Notes under the pieces: generated by a model
The model's database searches: none
The model's input: only the letters and a program-made list of their open reading frames with translations
Told to the model about the DNA's origin: nothing
Shown: piece after piece, positions 37,785 to 47,527 of the stretch
How positions within the stretch are numbered: the first letter of the stretch is position 1
Layout: each line of letters opens with the position of its first letter
From: Sphingobium sp. KCTC 72723
Lineage (GTDB): Bacteria; Pseudomonadota; Alphaproteobacteria; Sphingomonadales; Sphingomonadaceae
Assembly (NCBI RefSeq): GCF_014280435.1
Contig: NZ_CP060388.1
Location: 2,803,501-2,867,500, forward strand
Length of the DNA: 64,000 bases
Direction: 5' to 3'
Translations under genes and position numbers: made by a program

Positions 37785-38315
37785 ATGACAAGCAAGGACG
37801 CAGCTGACGAATTCTGGCAATTTTCGCTGGAAGTCTATGCAAGACAGCAAGTTGCTGACCTGTGCTTGGTTCTGCAGGACGAGCATGGTTTCGACGTCAA
37901 CATTTTGTTGTTATGTCTATGGCTGGCGCAAGGCGAGGGCAGGGCTCTCAGCCAATTCGAGATCGGCGACCTGCTAGGTGGTGTTGCTGCATTGAACGAA
38001 AACATGGTCTGGCTGGTGCGCGATGCGCGGCGGTGGGCCAAGTCGTGGCTTAAGCAGGCACCGGACCTGCAAGCGGTAGCTGCGAGAGACAAGCTTTACA
38101 CCAGCTTGAAGGCGAGCGAACTTCAGATGGAGCGCCAGATCCAGATCGAACTGGTCCGATGTCTTGTCTATGATGGCCAGCAGCAGGGCCAATCACTGGA
38201 CTTGTCCGCACAATCCGCCGCGCGATTGAGCCTGGAGGCTTATCGCGCGGCAATTGCGGCTCCGGAGGGTACTGCCGCGCTGCTGACGCGGTTGGCCCTC
38301 AAGACCCTTTCTTAA
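37785..38315 (+). CDS. TIGR02444/DUF2390-family protein
   Basis: 176 residues. FWQFSLEVYARQQVADLCLV and LQDEHGFDVNILLLCLWLAQ are the signature of the TIGR02444 family, whose function is unknown. Usually a housekeeping gene of proteobacterial chromosomes, so its presence may mark a patch of chromosome-derived DNA. Its end overlaps the convergent cytochrome fragment by 17 bases. Confidence 0.8.
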   Translation: MTSKDAADEFWQFSLEVYARQQVADLCLVLQDEHGFDVNILLLCLWLAQGEGRALSQFEIGDLLGGVAALNENMVWLVRDARRWAKSWLKQAPDLQAVAARDKLYTSLKASELQMERQIQIELVRCLVYDGQQQGQSLDLSAQSAARLSLEAYRAAIAAPEGTAALLTRLALKTLS

Positions 38316-38569
38316 CCGGCTTCGCCGGTGTCGTCACGGGCGGTTTTGCACTCATGATATGAGCGTAAATCTCATCGATCTCTGCGTCGCTCAGCTCAGT
38401 TGGCCGGAATGGCGGCATCTCGATTAGCCCCTGACGCACGATCGCGCGCAAATATTCCAACTCAAGATCGTCTCTGCCGATCAGCGATGCCACCGGTCGT
38501 CCCGCTTGTTCAAGCAGCATCGTTCCAGGGTGACCCGGGCCGGGATCATGGCATCCCGCGCACATCAAA
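38299..38569 (-). pseudogene. c-type cytochrome, C-terminal fragment cut by IS3
   Basis: The haem motif CAGCH is followed by DPGPGHPGTMLL and the distal Met in GLIEMPPFRPTELSDAEIDE, a class I cytochrome c. The sequence upstream of the haem site, including any signal peptide, is lost at the IS3 end (38570). Similar short cytochromes act with dehydrogenases; the partner is not visible. Confidence 0.8.
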
Positions 38570-38631
38570 TGACCTGCCCCCCGAGAGTTCCCTCATTCTA
38601 ATGTAGAGTCTGCCGACAGAGGAGCAGACGT

Positions 38632-38895
38632 ATGAGGAAGAGCCGTTTTACCGAAGCGCAGATTATCGGGATGATCAAGGAACAGGAGGCCGGGCTGCCG
38701 ACGGTCGAGATTTGCCGGAAGCACGGGCTGAGCACGGCGACGTTTTACAAGTTGAAGGGCAAGTATGGCGGCATGGAGGTGTCCGATGCCCGCCGACTGC
38801 GTCAGCTTGAGGACGAGAACGGCAAGCTGAAACGCTTGCTGGCGGACAGTATGCTCGACAACGTCATCCTGAAGGACCTGCTGGGAAAAGCCTGA
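38632..38895 (+). CDS. IS3 orfA (IS407-like)
   Basis: 87 residues. HTH_Tnp_1 domain ([38 protein letters not shown]) with a leucine-zipper-like C terminus ([20 protein letters not shown]). Frameshifting into orfB probably makes the fused transposase. Confidence 0.92.
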   Translation: MRKSRFTEAQIIGMIKEQEAGLPTVEICRKHGLSTATFYKLKGKYGGMEVSDARRLRQLEDENGKLKRLLADSMLDNVILKDLLGKA

Positions 38896-38921
38896 CGACG
38901 CCAAGCCAGCGGCGTGATGCT

Positions 38922-39785
38922 GTGCTCAAAGTGCTGGGAGGTTTTCAGATCTCCCAGCGCCGGGCCTGCGTGCTGATTGGTGTCGATCCCAAGACGGTCC
39001 GGCGCGAACGCCCGCCAGACCATGGTGCCATCCGTGTTGCCATGCGTGAGGTCGCGGGCAAGCGCCGCCGCTTTGGCTATCGCCGGATCGGCGTCATGCT
39101 CGAACGCCAGGGGCTGATCATGAATCACAAGAAGCTCTATCGGATTTACAGGGAGGAAGGTCTGTCGGTTCGTCGCCGTCGCGGTCGGAAACGGGCGCGT
39201 GGTAGTCGCACCCCCATGCCCGTGCCGTTGATCCCGGGCGCACGCTGGTCGATGGACTTTGTGTCGGACACCTTCGGTGCGTCGCGCAAATTCCGGATAT
39301 TGGCCATCAATGACGATTGCTGCCGGGAGAACCTGTGCCTGGTCGGCGATACCAGCATCTCGGGTGCCCGAGTGGCGCGTGAACTTGATACGCTGGTGCG
39401 GCTCTATGGCAAACCGGCTTGCATTGTCAGCGATAACGGCACCGAGTTCACCAGTCGGGCGATCCTGGAATGGGCTGGCAAGAACAAGGTCGAGTGGCAT
39501 TACATCGATCCGGGCAAGCCCCAGCAGAACGGGTTCATCGAGTCCTTCAACGGATCGCTGCGCGATGAACTGCTCAACGAGGAGTTGTTCGACAGCCTGG
39601 CCGATGCCCGCCGGAAGCTGGCCATCTGGCGCTATGATTACAACAATGTCCGGCCCCACTCGTCGTTGGGAAATCGAACGCCTGCACAAGCGCGTCGGGC
39701 GTTCGAGCAGGACGAGAGCATCACGCCCGACGCGCTTGTGCAGGCGCAGGGGCCATCGTATTTAACCGCAAGACTCTCGTTATGA
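38922..39785 (+). CDS. IS3 orfB transposase (IS407-like)
   Basis: About 287 residues from ATG 38922, but the natural product is probably an orfAB fusion starting in orfA. Catalytic residues: [10 protein letters not shown] (Asp), [11 protein letters not shown] (Asp) and [14 protein letters not shown] (Glu). Confidence 0.92.
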   Translation: MLKVLGGFQISQRRACVLIGVDPKTVRRERPPDHGAIRVAMREVAGKRRRFGYRRIGVMLERQGLIMNHKKLYRIYREEGLSVRRRRGRKRARGSRTPMPVPLIPGARWSMDFVSDTFGASRKFRILAINDDCCRENLCLVGDTSISGARVARELDTLVRLYGKPACIVSDNGTEFTSRAILEWAGKNKVEWHYIDPGKPQQNGFIESFNGSLRDELLNEELFDSLADARRKLAIWRYDYNNVRPHSSLGNRTPAQARRAFEQDESITPDALVQAQGPSYLTARLSL

Positions 39786-39811
39786 TCGAGGGACTGACGG
39801 GGGGCAGGTCA

Positions 39812-40111
39812 GCCCCAACGGTATCTCCCCCTCAACTCGTGGAATTCGGCGGCAATCTGACGAGAGATCGTGCGGAACGAATGATGGCGCATGCCGAAGC
39901 TGGAGGGCTTGCGATTTATGGGATTGGCCAGCTGAGCTACCATCGGGCGCCGGTCGATAAGACGGTGGTTTATCCAATCGACGCTTTTTATGCCCACGGT
40001 CAATATACGTCCGTTATTGCTACTATGAACCGTGTTGCCGTACTGCTCGATAACACTCAAAAAGTGGATGTCCAGGAATTGGCTGGAAAGATGATCCGGG
40101 TCGATAACTGA
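39812..40111 (+). pseudogene. unrecognised protein, C-terminal fragment
   Basis: The open frame runs from inside the IS3 end to 40111. The non-IS part (about 100 residues) begins PTVSPPQLVEFGGNLTRDRA and contains VVYPIDAFYAHGQYTSVIAT. I do not recognise the family. It is probably the tail of a gene cut by the IS3 insertion or deletion, just downstream of the convergent xylA. Confidence 0.5.
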
Positions 40112-40182
40112 TTTGTTTCGATGTCACCCTCTGCCATAGCCGCGATCGACAGGGGGCTTGAGAGCGGTCCCTACCATGTCGG

Positions 40183-41222
40183 CTAACGTACGTCGCTGCG
40201 GTCCACGAAACGGTCTGCGGAGATCGCATCGGGAGCTAACCCGGCCTCGAGTAATTCTGCTTCCGCGAGGTCAACCATGGCGGGCGGTCCGCAAAGATAG
40301 GCCTCATACCGCATCTCAATTGGCAGTTCAGCAATCTGCTGGGTCACCGGACCTCTGGCGCCCTGCCAAGGGCTATCGGCCGCCTCGTCAGAAAGCACCG
40401 GGATGAAATCGAATGGCCCCCTCCAGGTGGCCTTGAGTCTCCCGATTTCATCAAGACAATAAAGGTTGGTCCGGGTTCTTGCGCCATAAAGAAGCGTTAC
40501 CGGCCGCGTCGCCCCCAGCGCAAGTGCTTCCTGTAATATGGAGATGATAGGCGCAAGGCCGCTGCCGCCTGCAATGCACAGAATGGGCGCTGCGCTTTGC
40601 TTCAGTTGGAACGCGCCATAGGGTGCTCTCAACGTCAAAGAAGCCCCGACCCGATCATCTGCGAACAGCCAGTCCGTGAACGCGCCGCCCGGGACATGGC
40701 GGACGTGGAATTGCAAGTTCCGGGTCGAGCCTGCTATGGGAGCGAAAGCGAACGAATAGCTTCGTAGACCATCCACACCCGGCGCACCAATATCTGCATA
40801 CTGACCAGGGACGAAGGAAAGCGGCCGGTCCAGCTCGACCGTAAGATTGATAATGTCAGGGCAAAGCCGAGGAACTGACACGATTGTTGCGCGATAGTCG
40901 TCCACGGTTTGCTGGACCGTCAGTGGCGCGTCGAGTGCAATCGTCAAGTCTGACCGGGGTATCGCTTGACAGGCTAGCCTGTATCCAGCGAGCAACTCAT
41001 CACGTTCCAGAGCCAGCGCCGAAGGACTGAGCTCCCTTATTTTGCCGTCAAGAAGCTTGAACTTGCACGTGCCGCAGGACCCGACTTTACAATCATGAGG
41101 CATCGCCAAGCCCTCTGTAAGCATGGCTTCGAGCAACGTCTTGTCTCGAGCGACCAGCAGTGTCCGGCTTCCGAGGCAAAGATTACCTTGTTGGGTGGGG
41201 GCTTCTTCAAGAAGGAAAACAT
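40183..41222 (-). pseudogene. xylA: xylene monooxygenase electron-transfer component, N-terminal frameshift
   Basis: XylA feeds electrons from NADH through FAD and a plant-type [2Fe-2S] cluster to XylM. The cluster motif HDCKVGSCGTCKFKLL is followed by the FAD region RSYSFAFAP and the NAD region CIAGGSGLAPI. The main frame has no normal start before ATG 41136, which would leave only 13 residues before this motif. ATG 41222 opens MFSFLKKPPP, a typical XylA start, in another frame. Adding one C to the five-C tract at 41197-41201 joins the two as MFSFLKKPPTQQGN..RTLLVARDKTLLEAML. It is either a real mutation or a sequencing error. Confidence 0.8.
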
Positions 41223-41269
41223 AAAGCGGATCTACTATGTTGAGTGAGGGCGGTGCGGTGAAGACAAGG

Positions 41270-41296
41270 GAGCGTCATCCCATAAGGATGACGCTC
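41270..41296. promoter_or_regulatory. perfect 11-bp hairpin between xylM and xylA
   Basis: GAGCGTCATCC, a 5-base loop, then GGATGACGCTC. It lies in the xylM-xylA spacer. No T-tract follows on the coding (minus) strand, so an mRNA-stabilising or processing hairpin fits better than a terminator. Confidence 0.6.
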
Positions 41297-41348
41297 AGTT
41301 CACATAGAGACAATCAAACGCGTACGTCTCCATGCGGGGTGGACTGTT

Positions 41349-41987
41349 TCATGCAGTGGCGAGCCACTGCGGCCAGCCGGCCTGCGCATTCGCGGCATCT
41401 GCCAACTTGCGCTCGCCGGGCGATGCGAACCTTGTATCCCAGTCTTTCAGACGCGGCTGGGCTATGAACCGGTGCCAGATCGGAGGGACAAGTCCGCAGA
41501 GGAAACACAGGAACAATGACGGCATCTGCGGCGCGTCGCACTCGGGTTGGAGTTCGTAGAACGGTGTGTGGCCATCGAGGTGGTGGTTGATGTGGTTTGT
41601 AATCTCCACCCCGATCGGACGGGAGATCATGCCCAGATGGTTCCAGGCATGATGCTTGGCGATGGGTTCGCCTTCAATCCGGATCAGCCCGTAGTGCTGG
41701 AAGTAATTGAAGCCTTCGATCAACATTTTGGCGAGAAAAATGGCGACAGCAGTGGCGATACCAGCAACAGGCCCCGCGAGTAAGGTTGCCCCGCCAACAA
41801 TTGTGCCAAGCAGGATTGGGAGTAGCCACATCGCGTTGCGCCAGCTCCACGTCGAATAGCCCATGCGTGAGAGCATTTCGCCCTGTTTTTCCCAAGTATC
41901 ACGATAAGAACCCCACGTCGCCGAAAGGACGAAGCTGTAGATCGTCTGCCCTCGGGGCGGCGTGTCGCTATCCTTCTGCGTGTCTAG
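41349..41987 (-). pseudogene. xylM: xylene/toluene monooxygenase, C-terminal part (split by IS1380)
   Basis: Encodes DTPPRGQTIYSFVLSATWGS, FNYFQHYGL, KHHAWNHLG and TNHINHHLDGHTPFYEL, that is three of the histidine clusters of the AlkB-type membrane diiron hydroxylase. The N-terminal part lies at 43594-44062. The duplicated CTAG sits inside the codons for HLDTQK. Rejoined length is 367 residues, against about 369 for TOL XylM. Confidence 0.92.
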
Positions 41988-43593
41988 CCCGTATAATTCA
42001 TCGCGTTGTTGATCGGGCGTCAGGATTTCGGTTTTTGGTTGGAGGCAGGCGCGGTGCATCACTCCCGGGGATGAGCCGAAGGTCGGGTATGTTGAGGCTT
42101 GCGGGTTGAAGGGACGGGTTTGGTTTTTGGGGCCAGGCCCGTTGTTCAGGTAACGAGGCGAGGGATACGATCGAGGGCGACCCGGACGATCTGCTGGTTG
42201 GGACAGGCGGTGGGCCATTGGACGCGGATCAAGGTCTTCATTTCGACGACACGGGCAGCGATCTTGATGAGGTGCAGGCGCAAGGTATCGAACTGGACAG
42301 TGCGCCATATTGAGCGTTTCGGCATGGCGGTGCGCAGACCCCACATAAGCCAGTAGGCACCGGCATGAAGGAACAGCCGCAACTGGTTGGCCGTGGCCTT
42401 TGTGCAGGATGTACGGTCTGCGGCGAGATGGGTTTTCCACGACTTGATGTGATTTTCCGCCTGCCCCCGCCGGCAATAGACCTGCTCGTAGAGCCAGCGG
42501 GGCGAGCCCTTTTTGAGATTGGTGACGACGAAGCGGGTGTCGGCCCCCTGATCGCCGACTTCGACGCGGGCGATGATCCGCTCGACGCGGCTCCAGCTTT
42601 TAGCGCCGTCGTGGAATGCCTTGAAGCGGCGCACCTTGCCATCGTCGGTTGCGGCCTCGAAGCGCGCTTTGGTGCTGGTTTCGAGATCGGTGACATGGCG
42701 GCGCAATGTCGAGGTCGGCGCGACGCCCAGGATGAAGTCGTGTCCGCCCGCCCGGCACCAGTCGATGACCTCGGGACAGCAATAATGACTGTCGCCGCGC
42801 AGCATGATCTGCGTTCTTGGCCAGTTGGCGCGGATTGCACGCATCAGGCGGCGCAGGAAAGCCCTGATTTCCTTGCCGCCGGGTCGTTTGGCCGGGCGTA
42901 GCACGGCAGTGATGAAGCGGCCCTCGCCATCGAACACGACGATGGGTTGGAAGCCATATTCGTCATGATGGGCATTGAATAATCGCAACTGCTGGCCGCC
43001 ATGCACGGCATCGAATGTGTCATCAATGTCGAGGACAATACGCTTGGGCACGGTGCGGAAGGAATCGCAATACAGATCAACCATCGCCCGGCCCATGCCC
43101 AGCAACGCACGCGTATCAGGCAGGTTCTCCAGTCGCGAGATCGTCGGCTGCGAACATAGCGCGCGATCCGAAGGTGCCAGATCAAGGGCCAGCTTGAACA
43201 TCGGGTCGACGCGCAGACTGGAGGCGTCATTGCCATCCTCGTAACCCGCCGCAATCATCATCAGCCGGAAGCGGATAATGTCGGTAAGGCTGTGGGTGAT
43301 CAGATCCGGCGCGCGGGGATCTTTGATGCAGGCCGCCATGCGATCCGCAACGCCAAGGCGCTGCTCCACCTCGCGCAACAGCAAAATCCCGCCGTCTGAC
43401 GATAGCAGACCGCCGTCAAATCTGACGTCCAACCGCTTGCCCGAAACAGGTGACAGACCAGGTAGCGGCAGCGTAGGATCGTCCATGGCGGGTGTAGCTT
43501 TCTTGAAATGACGTTGATCGGATTAGACAACCAAATCATACGTTAAATCAGATGCTTACGCTACATCCGCCAACCCCCGATGAATTATACGGG
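41988..43593 (-). mobile_element. IS1380-family element, copy 2 (1606 bp), in xylM
   Basis: Same terminal repeats (CCCGTATAATTCATCG) and length as copy 1, in opposite orientation. The target duplication CTAG is at 41984-41987 and 43594-43597. It splits xylM with no loss of coding bases. Confidence 0.95.
42146..43486 (-). CDS. IS1380-family transposase, copy 2
   Basis: 446 residues, the same predicted protein as 28520-29860 with the same DDE signatures. Intact, so further transposition is possible. Confidence 0.95.
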   Translation of the reverse strand: MDDPTLPLPGLSPVSGKRLDVRFDGGLLSSDGGILLLREVEQRLGVADRMAACIKDPRAPDLITHSLTDIIRFRLMMIAAGYEDGNDASSLRVDPMFKLALDLAPSDRALCSQPTISRLENLPDTRALLGMGRAMVDLYCDSFRTVPKRIVLDIDDTFDAVHGGQQLRLFNAHHDEYGFQPIVVFDGEGRFITAVLRPAKRPGGKEIRAFLRRLMRAIRANWPRTQIMLRGDSHYCCPEVIDWCRAGGHDFILGVAPTSTLRRHVTDLETSTKARFEAATDDGKVRRFKAFHDGAKSWSRVERIIARVEVGDQGADTRFVVTNLKKGSPRWLYEQVYCRRGQAENHIKSWKTHLAADRTSCTKATANQLRLFLHAGAYWLMWGLRTAMPKRSIWRTVQFDTLRLHLIKIAARVVEMKTLIRVQWPTACPNQQIVRVALDRIPRLVT

Positions 43594-44062
43594 CTAGGTG
43601 GACGTGATGGGTGACGATATGCGCGATATCGCGATTGGGGTCGCCGTAAAAGGCGCTAAGCCCCTTGGCGAGAGCGCGCGGGAACCAGTGCCGACGGTGC
43701 ATGAGTTCGTGCGCCACGGGCAAGGTGGGAACCGAGGATAGCCAGGCAAGGCTGGCGATCGACCCAGCCAATTGCCAGGATGAACTCGGTGCCCCCCAAA
43801 TTAGGTTGGAGCCTGATTCAACAGAGTAGGCAAAAGCGAGATAGAGCGCAATCATCAGCGGAAAATGCAAGTAGATAGCGAAATCCGCAGCGGCCGATAT
43901 GCCGCGCACGCGCATCTTGCGATCACTAGGCAAGGCGATGTCCAGCAGCATGAGCACAGGGAATGTACCAATGCCGAGCCACACAAATGGCCCGCCAAGG
44001 ACAAATCCGGCGATGGCCGCGAGTGTAACCATAGGCACCAGATAATATCGCAGTGCGTCCAT
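43594..44062 (-). pseudogene. xylM: xylene/toluene monooxygenase, N-terminal part
   Basis: ATG 44062 (MDALRYYLVPMV) matches the XylM start; the frame is open further to 44236 but those residues are not family-like. Membrane segments LAAIAGFVLGGPFVWLG and FPLMIALYLAFAY are followed by the first histidine boxes HELMHRRHW and HIVTHHVHL. XylM hydroxylates aromatic methyl groups. The gene lies 137 bases downstream of the beta4 stop, in the same operon. Confidence 0.92.
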
Positions 44063-44198
44063 TTCATCTCTCCATCCGAAAGACAGCAAACAATTCAGAC
44101 CAAAGGAATGAATCGGGCGGTCAGAAATCATCCCGTCATCATCAATTTTGTTAACGGCGACCAGCACAGCTTGCTTAATACCGTAAGCTATAGGCTGA

Positions 44199-44750
44199 TT
44201 AGAGAAAGATGTTAAGATTTTTACTGATGAGAACATTATGCTTTAGAATGATACGACGCATCACTAACTGAAAACTATTTTCTACTTCACGCCAGATATC
44301 GATACGGTTGCCGATCAGCGAGTCTTCCTCGCGTTCATTACGATTGCGATATGCATAGAAGTTGGAGAAAACCTGGTACTCGCCGGGTATTGCGGTCAGT
44401 TCTACCTCAACGTTTGTAATGATGTGAGTATAACGCGTGGCGGGATCCTCGGACCAGGCAGTACCTGTTTCCAATCGAGAGAGACGTTTCTTAATTTCGG
44501 TAAGATTATCATTATAATAGGCCATCCTGGTCAAGTCCTTGACCTGGTCTGTTTTGTCACGGCGATAGCGAGTCTCGATGCCAGGCATATGGTAAAGCAA
44601 ATCGTCGGCCAGCAGCTTGACCCAATCGACGTAATTTTCTTCGTCGAGCATCCGCGCTTCGCGGTATAGCGTCTGTGTCAAACTATGCGTCTGTTCAACG
44701 GAGGCGCTCTGTCCAGTGGTTGGACGTTCCAATGTAGCATTCTGTATCAT
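44199..44750 (-). CDS. ring-hydroxylating oxygenase beta subunit (beta4)
   Basis: 183 residues from ATG 44750 (MIQNATLERPT); the frame continues to 44876 inside the alpha4 gene. SLTQTLYREARMLDEENYVD, DDLLYHMPG and the C-terminal HNVLISKNLNIF are beta-subunit signatures. Its alpha partner (alpha4) is interrupted by two ISs, so this beta may be orphaned. The start lies 14 bases past the alpha4 stop. Confidence 0.88.
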   Translation of the reverse strand: MIQNATLERPTTGQSASVEQTHSLTQTLYREARMLDEENYVDWVKLLADDLLYHMPGIETRYRRDKTDQVKDLTRMAYYNDNLTEIKKRLSRLETGTAWSEDPATRYTHIITNVEVELTAIPGEYQVFSNFYAYRNRNEREEDSLIGNRIDIWREVENSFQLVMRRIILKHNVLISKNLNIFL

Positions 44751-44764
44751 TGCAGTGATCCTTT

Positions 44765-45719
44765 TCAGAGCGCGAACAGGCCGGGGAGATTGCGTGTCTC
44801 GCCAACGCCGGAAAGGCGAGGTTCCGGCCGTTGGGGCATCGTGTCCAGCTTGTCGGCCTCCATCATATCGAGCCACCGCTGGTAAAAGCCCCGCTGGTTG
44901 GCATCGTTATATTGCCCGCGGTAAACGATACCCGGAAGCGTATCATGGTCGATCTGGCGTGAAATACCGCAACGGTAGTGCAGGCGTTCGTGACGCGTGA
45001 TTACACCACGGTTTACGGTGGTGCAGTTGCTCCAGTTCTCACCATCATCCATCTCGAACGTGCCTCCCGGGCCAAAGGTTTGCATGACCCCCTTTGTGAT
45101 TTCATCCTTGATATCATCAGGCATCGTCTTGTTGACGATCACCCAAGTCTTAAGCTCGAATTCCATAGGGCCTTTGGGCTGCCACTGCCGGAAGGTCGAA
45201 ATACCTGGCAGGAACGATACGTTGGGGAAGATCGAGGCAGAAGCGACCGATCCGAAGATCTTTGAGCGCATTTCACCAAGCCGTTGGGCCATCTTCGGGC
45301 GAATTCTCTCATAATATTCGAGAACTTTCGGTCGGCCCAGCAGGAACAGGTCGCCCACACCTTCGGTGCCAAACTCCCACCCATGGCCATTGACGCTGGC
45401 ATGGTAGGAATTTTCCATATCGATCGGCGGAAAGGGCTCGCCGTTGTTCATCGAGCGGCAGCCTGAATCATGCGTCCATCCAGCATGGTAGGCGTCGCCG
45501 ATGAAATTTTCGACGCCAAACTTCCAGTTGGCGTTCATCACTGACTTGATGCAGCCGCCGATCAGTTCGGTGCCGCCGTCCTCGTTGTCGAGCAGCATGT
45601 CCAGATACCAGCGGAAGTCGCCCAGCCAAGCATCTAGGCTAGGACCGTCCTCGGCGAACGTCGCAAACACCAACCCCTTATAGCTGCCAACCCTGGCAAC
45701 CTGCTTCAGCCCGTTCTTA
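44765..45719 (-). pseudogene. ring-hydroxylating oxygenase alpha4, C-terminal part
   Basis: Encodes NGLKQVARVGSYKGLVFATF, the catalytic-iron segment NFIGDAYHAGWTH and FPNVSFLPGISTFRQWQPKG. The Rieske half is at 48480-48895. Removing both ISs and the extra TTA copies gives RRKNGLKQV and a 455-residue alpha subunit. Confidence 0.92.
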
Positions 45720-45735
45720 GCTCGACTTTGTACGA

Positions 45736-47112
45736 TTAGGTGGCGAAGCATAGTGCTTGAGCCATACGTACGAGGCGGGTTGTCGGAATATAGTGCGGTT
45801 CTCGGTGCGGCGGGGATTGTTGATTAATGTCGCCGACCCAGAGCTGGAGGCGGACGGCGCCGATGGCGTCACTGAAGGTCAGGCTGGTTTTTCGATACCA
45901 GGCGGCGGAATAAGGGTTGCTTTTATTGGTTAGCAGATCGCCGGCCCATAGCGATATAAGAGAGTAGAGACCCAACAGCGCCGGAGTGGTTCGCGCTATG
46001 GCTTTGTTGGTCCACTGGCGCTGTGTCTCGACACCCAGGTGAGCGCGGGTTTCGGCAAATGTGACCTCGATCTGCCACCGCCGGACGTAGAGGGCGATGA
46101 TGTCGGCGGGCTCGAGGGTGATGTCGGTACTGAAGAAGGCTTGCGGCTCGCGCTTTCCGTCAGGGTCGCGAACCAGGACCCAGCGAACCGGCAAGACCGG
46201 GGTGCCCGGCCTGTACCATAAGGCGATGTCGGATGTGATCTCGAGCGTCTTGCCGTTGACATGGCCATACCAGGCAGAGACGAGGACGCTTGTCCAGCGC
46301 GTCGCCGGATTGGCGAGCAGGGTCTTGAGCTTGGGCAGTGCTGGCCCTTTCTGTGCCGGCCGTCCCATCGTGCGTGATGTTCGCCTCGCAGGCGGCGCAA
46401 ACAGGCTGGCATCCAGCCGCAGCCGGCTGATGAGCGTTGCCCGAGGCGTAATGGCATGGGCCAGTTCGTGGACGGCAAAGCTGCTGTCGCCGATGAAGAC
46501 GATCCGACGACCTGGCAGCCAGCGAGACAGCTGCAGCGCGCCCTGGCGGGCCCAGTCCGTCAGCAGTTTGTGACGACAGCCGCGTTGACGGTTGGATCGT
46601 TCTGAAGGGGCAAGCAACGTCAGGATCGGCAGCGCCTTGATCAAGTTGGTCCACGACACCGGGGTGAGCACCATAAAGCTGAGCCAGCGCAGTCCGCTGG
46701 CTTTGACGAAATGGCCGTGACTGGAGCGGACCGGGTCTCGGTATATACCCCGGGCAGTGATCCTGCGCCCCCATCGCCGCTCAATGGTGTCGTCCATGCC
46801 AATGACAACGGGACCATCTGGCACGAGCCGTTCGACCACAATGCCGAGCAGTCGCCTGGCAACCGCACGGGAGCTCCAACGGGCGCGGTTGAGGACCTGG
46901 TGATAGGTGGCAAAGTTGGCAGCATGGGATCGGCCGGTCACACGCAGGCAGGACGTAACGGTCCGTTTGCCCGTGGCCAGCAGGCCGCCCATCACAAGAA
47001 CAAGTACATGCTCCCAACTGGGGGCAGTGAAGCAGGGGCGCCATACCTGCATCCATTGGCGCAGGATCTGGGGGACGGCATCGCCGATAACGGCCTTGTT
47101 CTGGTCCAACAT
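45736..47112 (-). CDS. IS701-family transposase
   Basis: 458 residues. The DDE residues are in VIGMDDTIERRWGRR, VFIGDSSFAVHE and VTFAETRAHLGVETQRQW. LLATGKRTVTSCLRVTGRS is the N-terminal signature of the family. Ends 16 bases from the left end of the element. Intact. Confidence 0.9.
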   Translation of the reverse strand: MLDQNKAVIGDAVPQILRQWMQVWRPCFTAPSWEHVLVLVMGGLLATGKRTVTSCLRVTGRSHAANFATYHQVLNRARWSSRAVARRLLGIVVERLVPDGPVVIGMDDTIERRWGRRITARGIYRDPVRSSHGHFVKASGLRWLSFMVLTPVSWTNLIKALPILTLLAPSERSNRQRGCRHKLLTDWARQGALQLSRWLPGRRIVFIGDSSFAVHELAHAITPRATLISRLRLDASLFAPPARRTSRTMGRPAQKGPALPKLKTLLANPATRWTSVLVSAWYGHVNGKTLEITSDIALWYRPGTPVLPVRWVLVRDPDGKREPQAFFSTDITLEPADIIALYVRRWQIEVTFAETRAHLGVETQRQWTNKAIARTTPALLGLYSLISLWAGDLLTNKSNPYSAAWYRKTSLTFSDAIGAVRLQLWVGDINQQSPPHREPHYIPTTRLVRMAQALCFAT

Positions 47113-47217
47113 CCCATGCTTCGAATCCTAACTGAAGCACGTTGCAACGCTTGGGCTGTTGCCATGCGGCAAGTTGAATCGGATACGCTGTGACCTGAAG
47201 GCAGCTATGGATGCTCC

Positions 47218-47502
47218 ATGAAAGACGACGAAATCATTCTACGCATCGAAACGTTTGACGCAGCCAACGGCGGTGGCGTGGGCTGGTACGAGGACAAAGG
47301 CGCTTACCATCTCTATCTGCTGGAAACCGACGCGCCGATCGCCCGCCTCAAGCCTGTCGGCACGCGCGACGAAGTCAGGCTCGGCTACTGGTCACACCGG
47401 CGAAAATGGGAAGATATTGACGATATGGGCGGATGCGTCTTGCCACTCGATCAGGCCCTCGACCACATCGCTGAAAACAGCATCTTCTGGACTTGGACCT
47501 GA
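47218..47502 (+). CDS. passenger ORF of IS701 (DUF3024-like?)
   Basis: 94 residues (MKDDEIILRIETFD, LYLLETDAPIARLKPVG, NSIFWTWT). It lies inside the IS701 ends, divergent from the transposase, and looks like a real gene by codon pattern and lack of overlap. The ending pattern (charged lead, DxxAENS.FW) recalls DUF3024 proteins, but I am not sure. It could regulate transposition or be a cargo gene. Confidence 0.55.
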   Translation: MKDDEIILRIETFDAANGGGVGWYEDKGAYHLYLLETDAPIARLKPVGTRDEVRLGYWSHRRKWEDIDDMGGCVLPLDQALDHIAENSIFWTWT

Positions 47503-47527
47503 CCAAAAACGTACAAAGTCGAGCTTA

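Larger units (their letters stand above)
38570..39811 (+). mobile_element. IS3-family element (IS407-like), 1242 bp
   Basis: Terminal repeats: left TGACCTGCCCCCCGAGAGTT; complement of right TGACCTGCCCCCCGTCAGTC. Two ORFs with a programmed-frameshift layout. The flanks (caaa left, gccc right) do not match, so there is no target duplication. That suggests an adjacent deletion or recombination, in line with the truncated genes on both sides. Confidence 0.9.
45720..47523 (-). mobile_element. IS701-family element with a passenger ORF (1804 bp)
   Basis: Inverted repeats CTCGACTTTGTACG at the left and CGTACAAAGTCGAG at the right. CTTA flanks both sides (45716-45719 and 47524-47527). Transposase on the minus strand, plus a divergent small ORF on the + strand. 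Inserted in RHO alpha4, directly beside an IS5 element. Confidence 0.88.
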
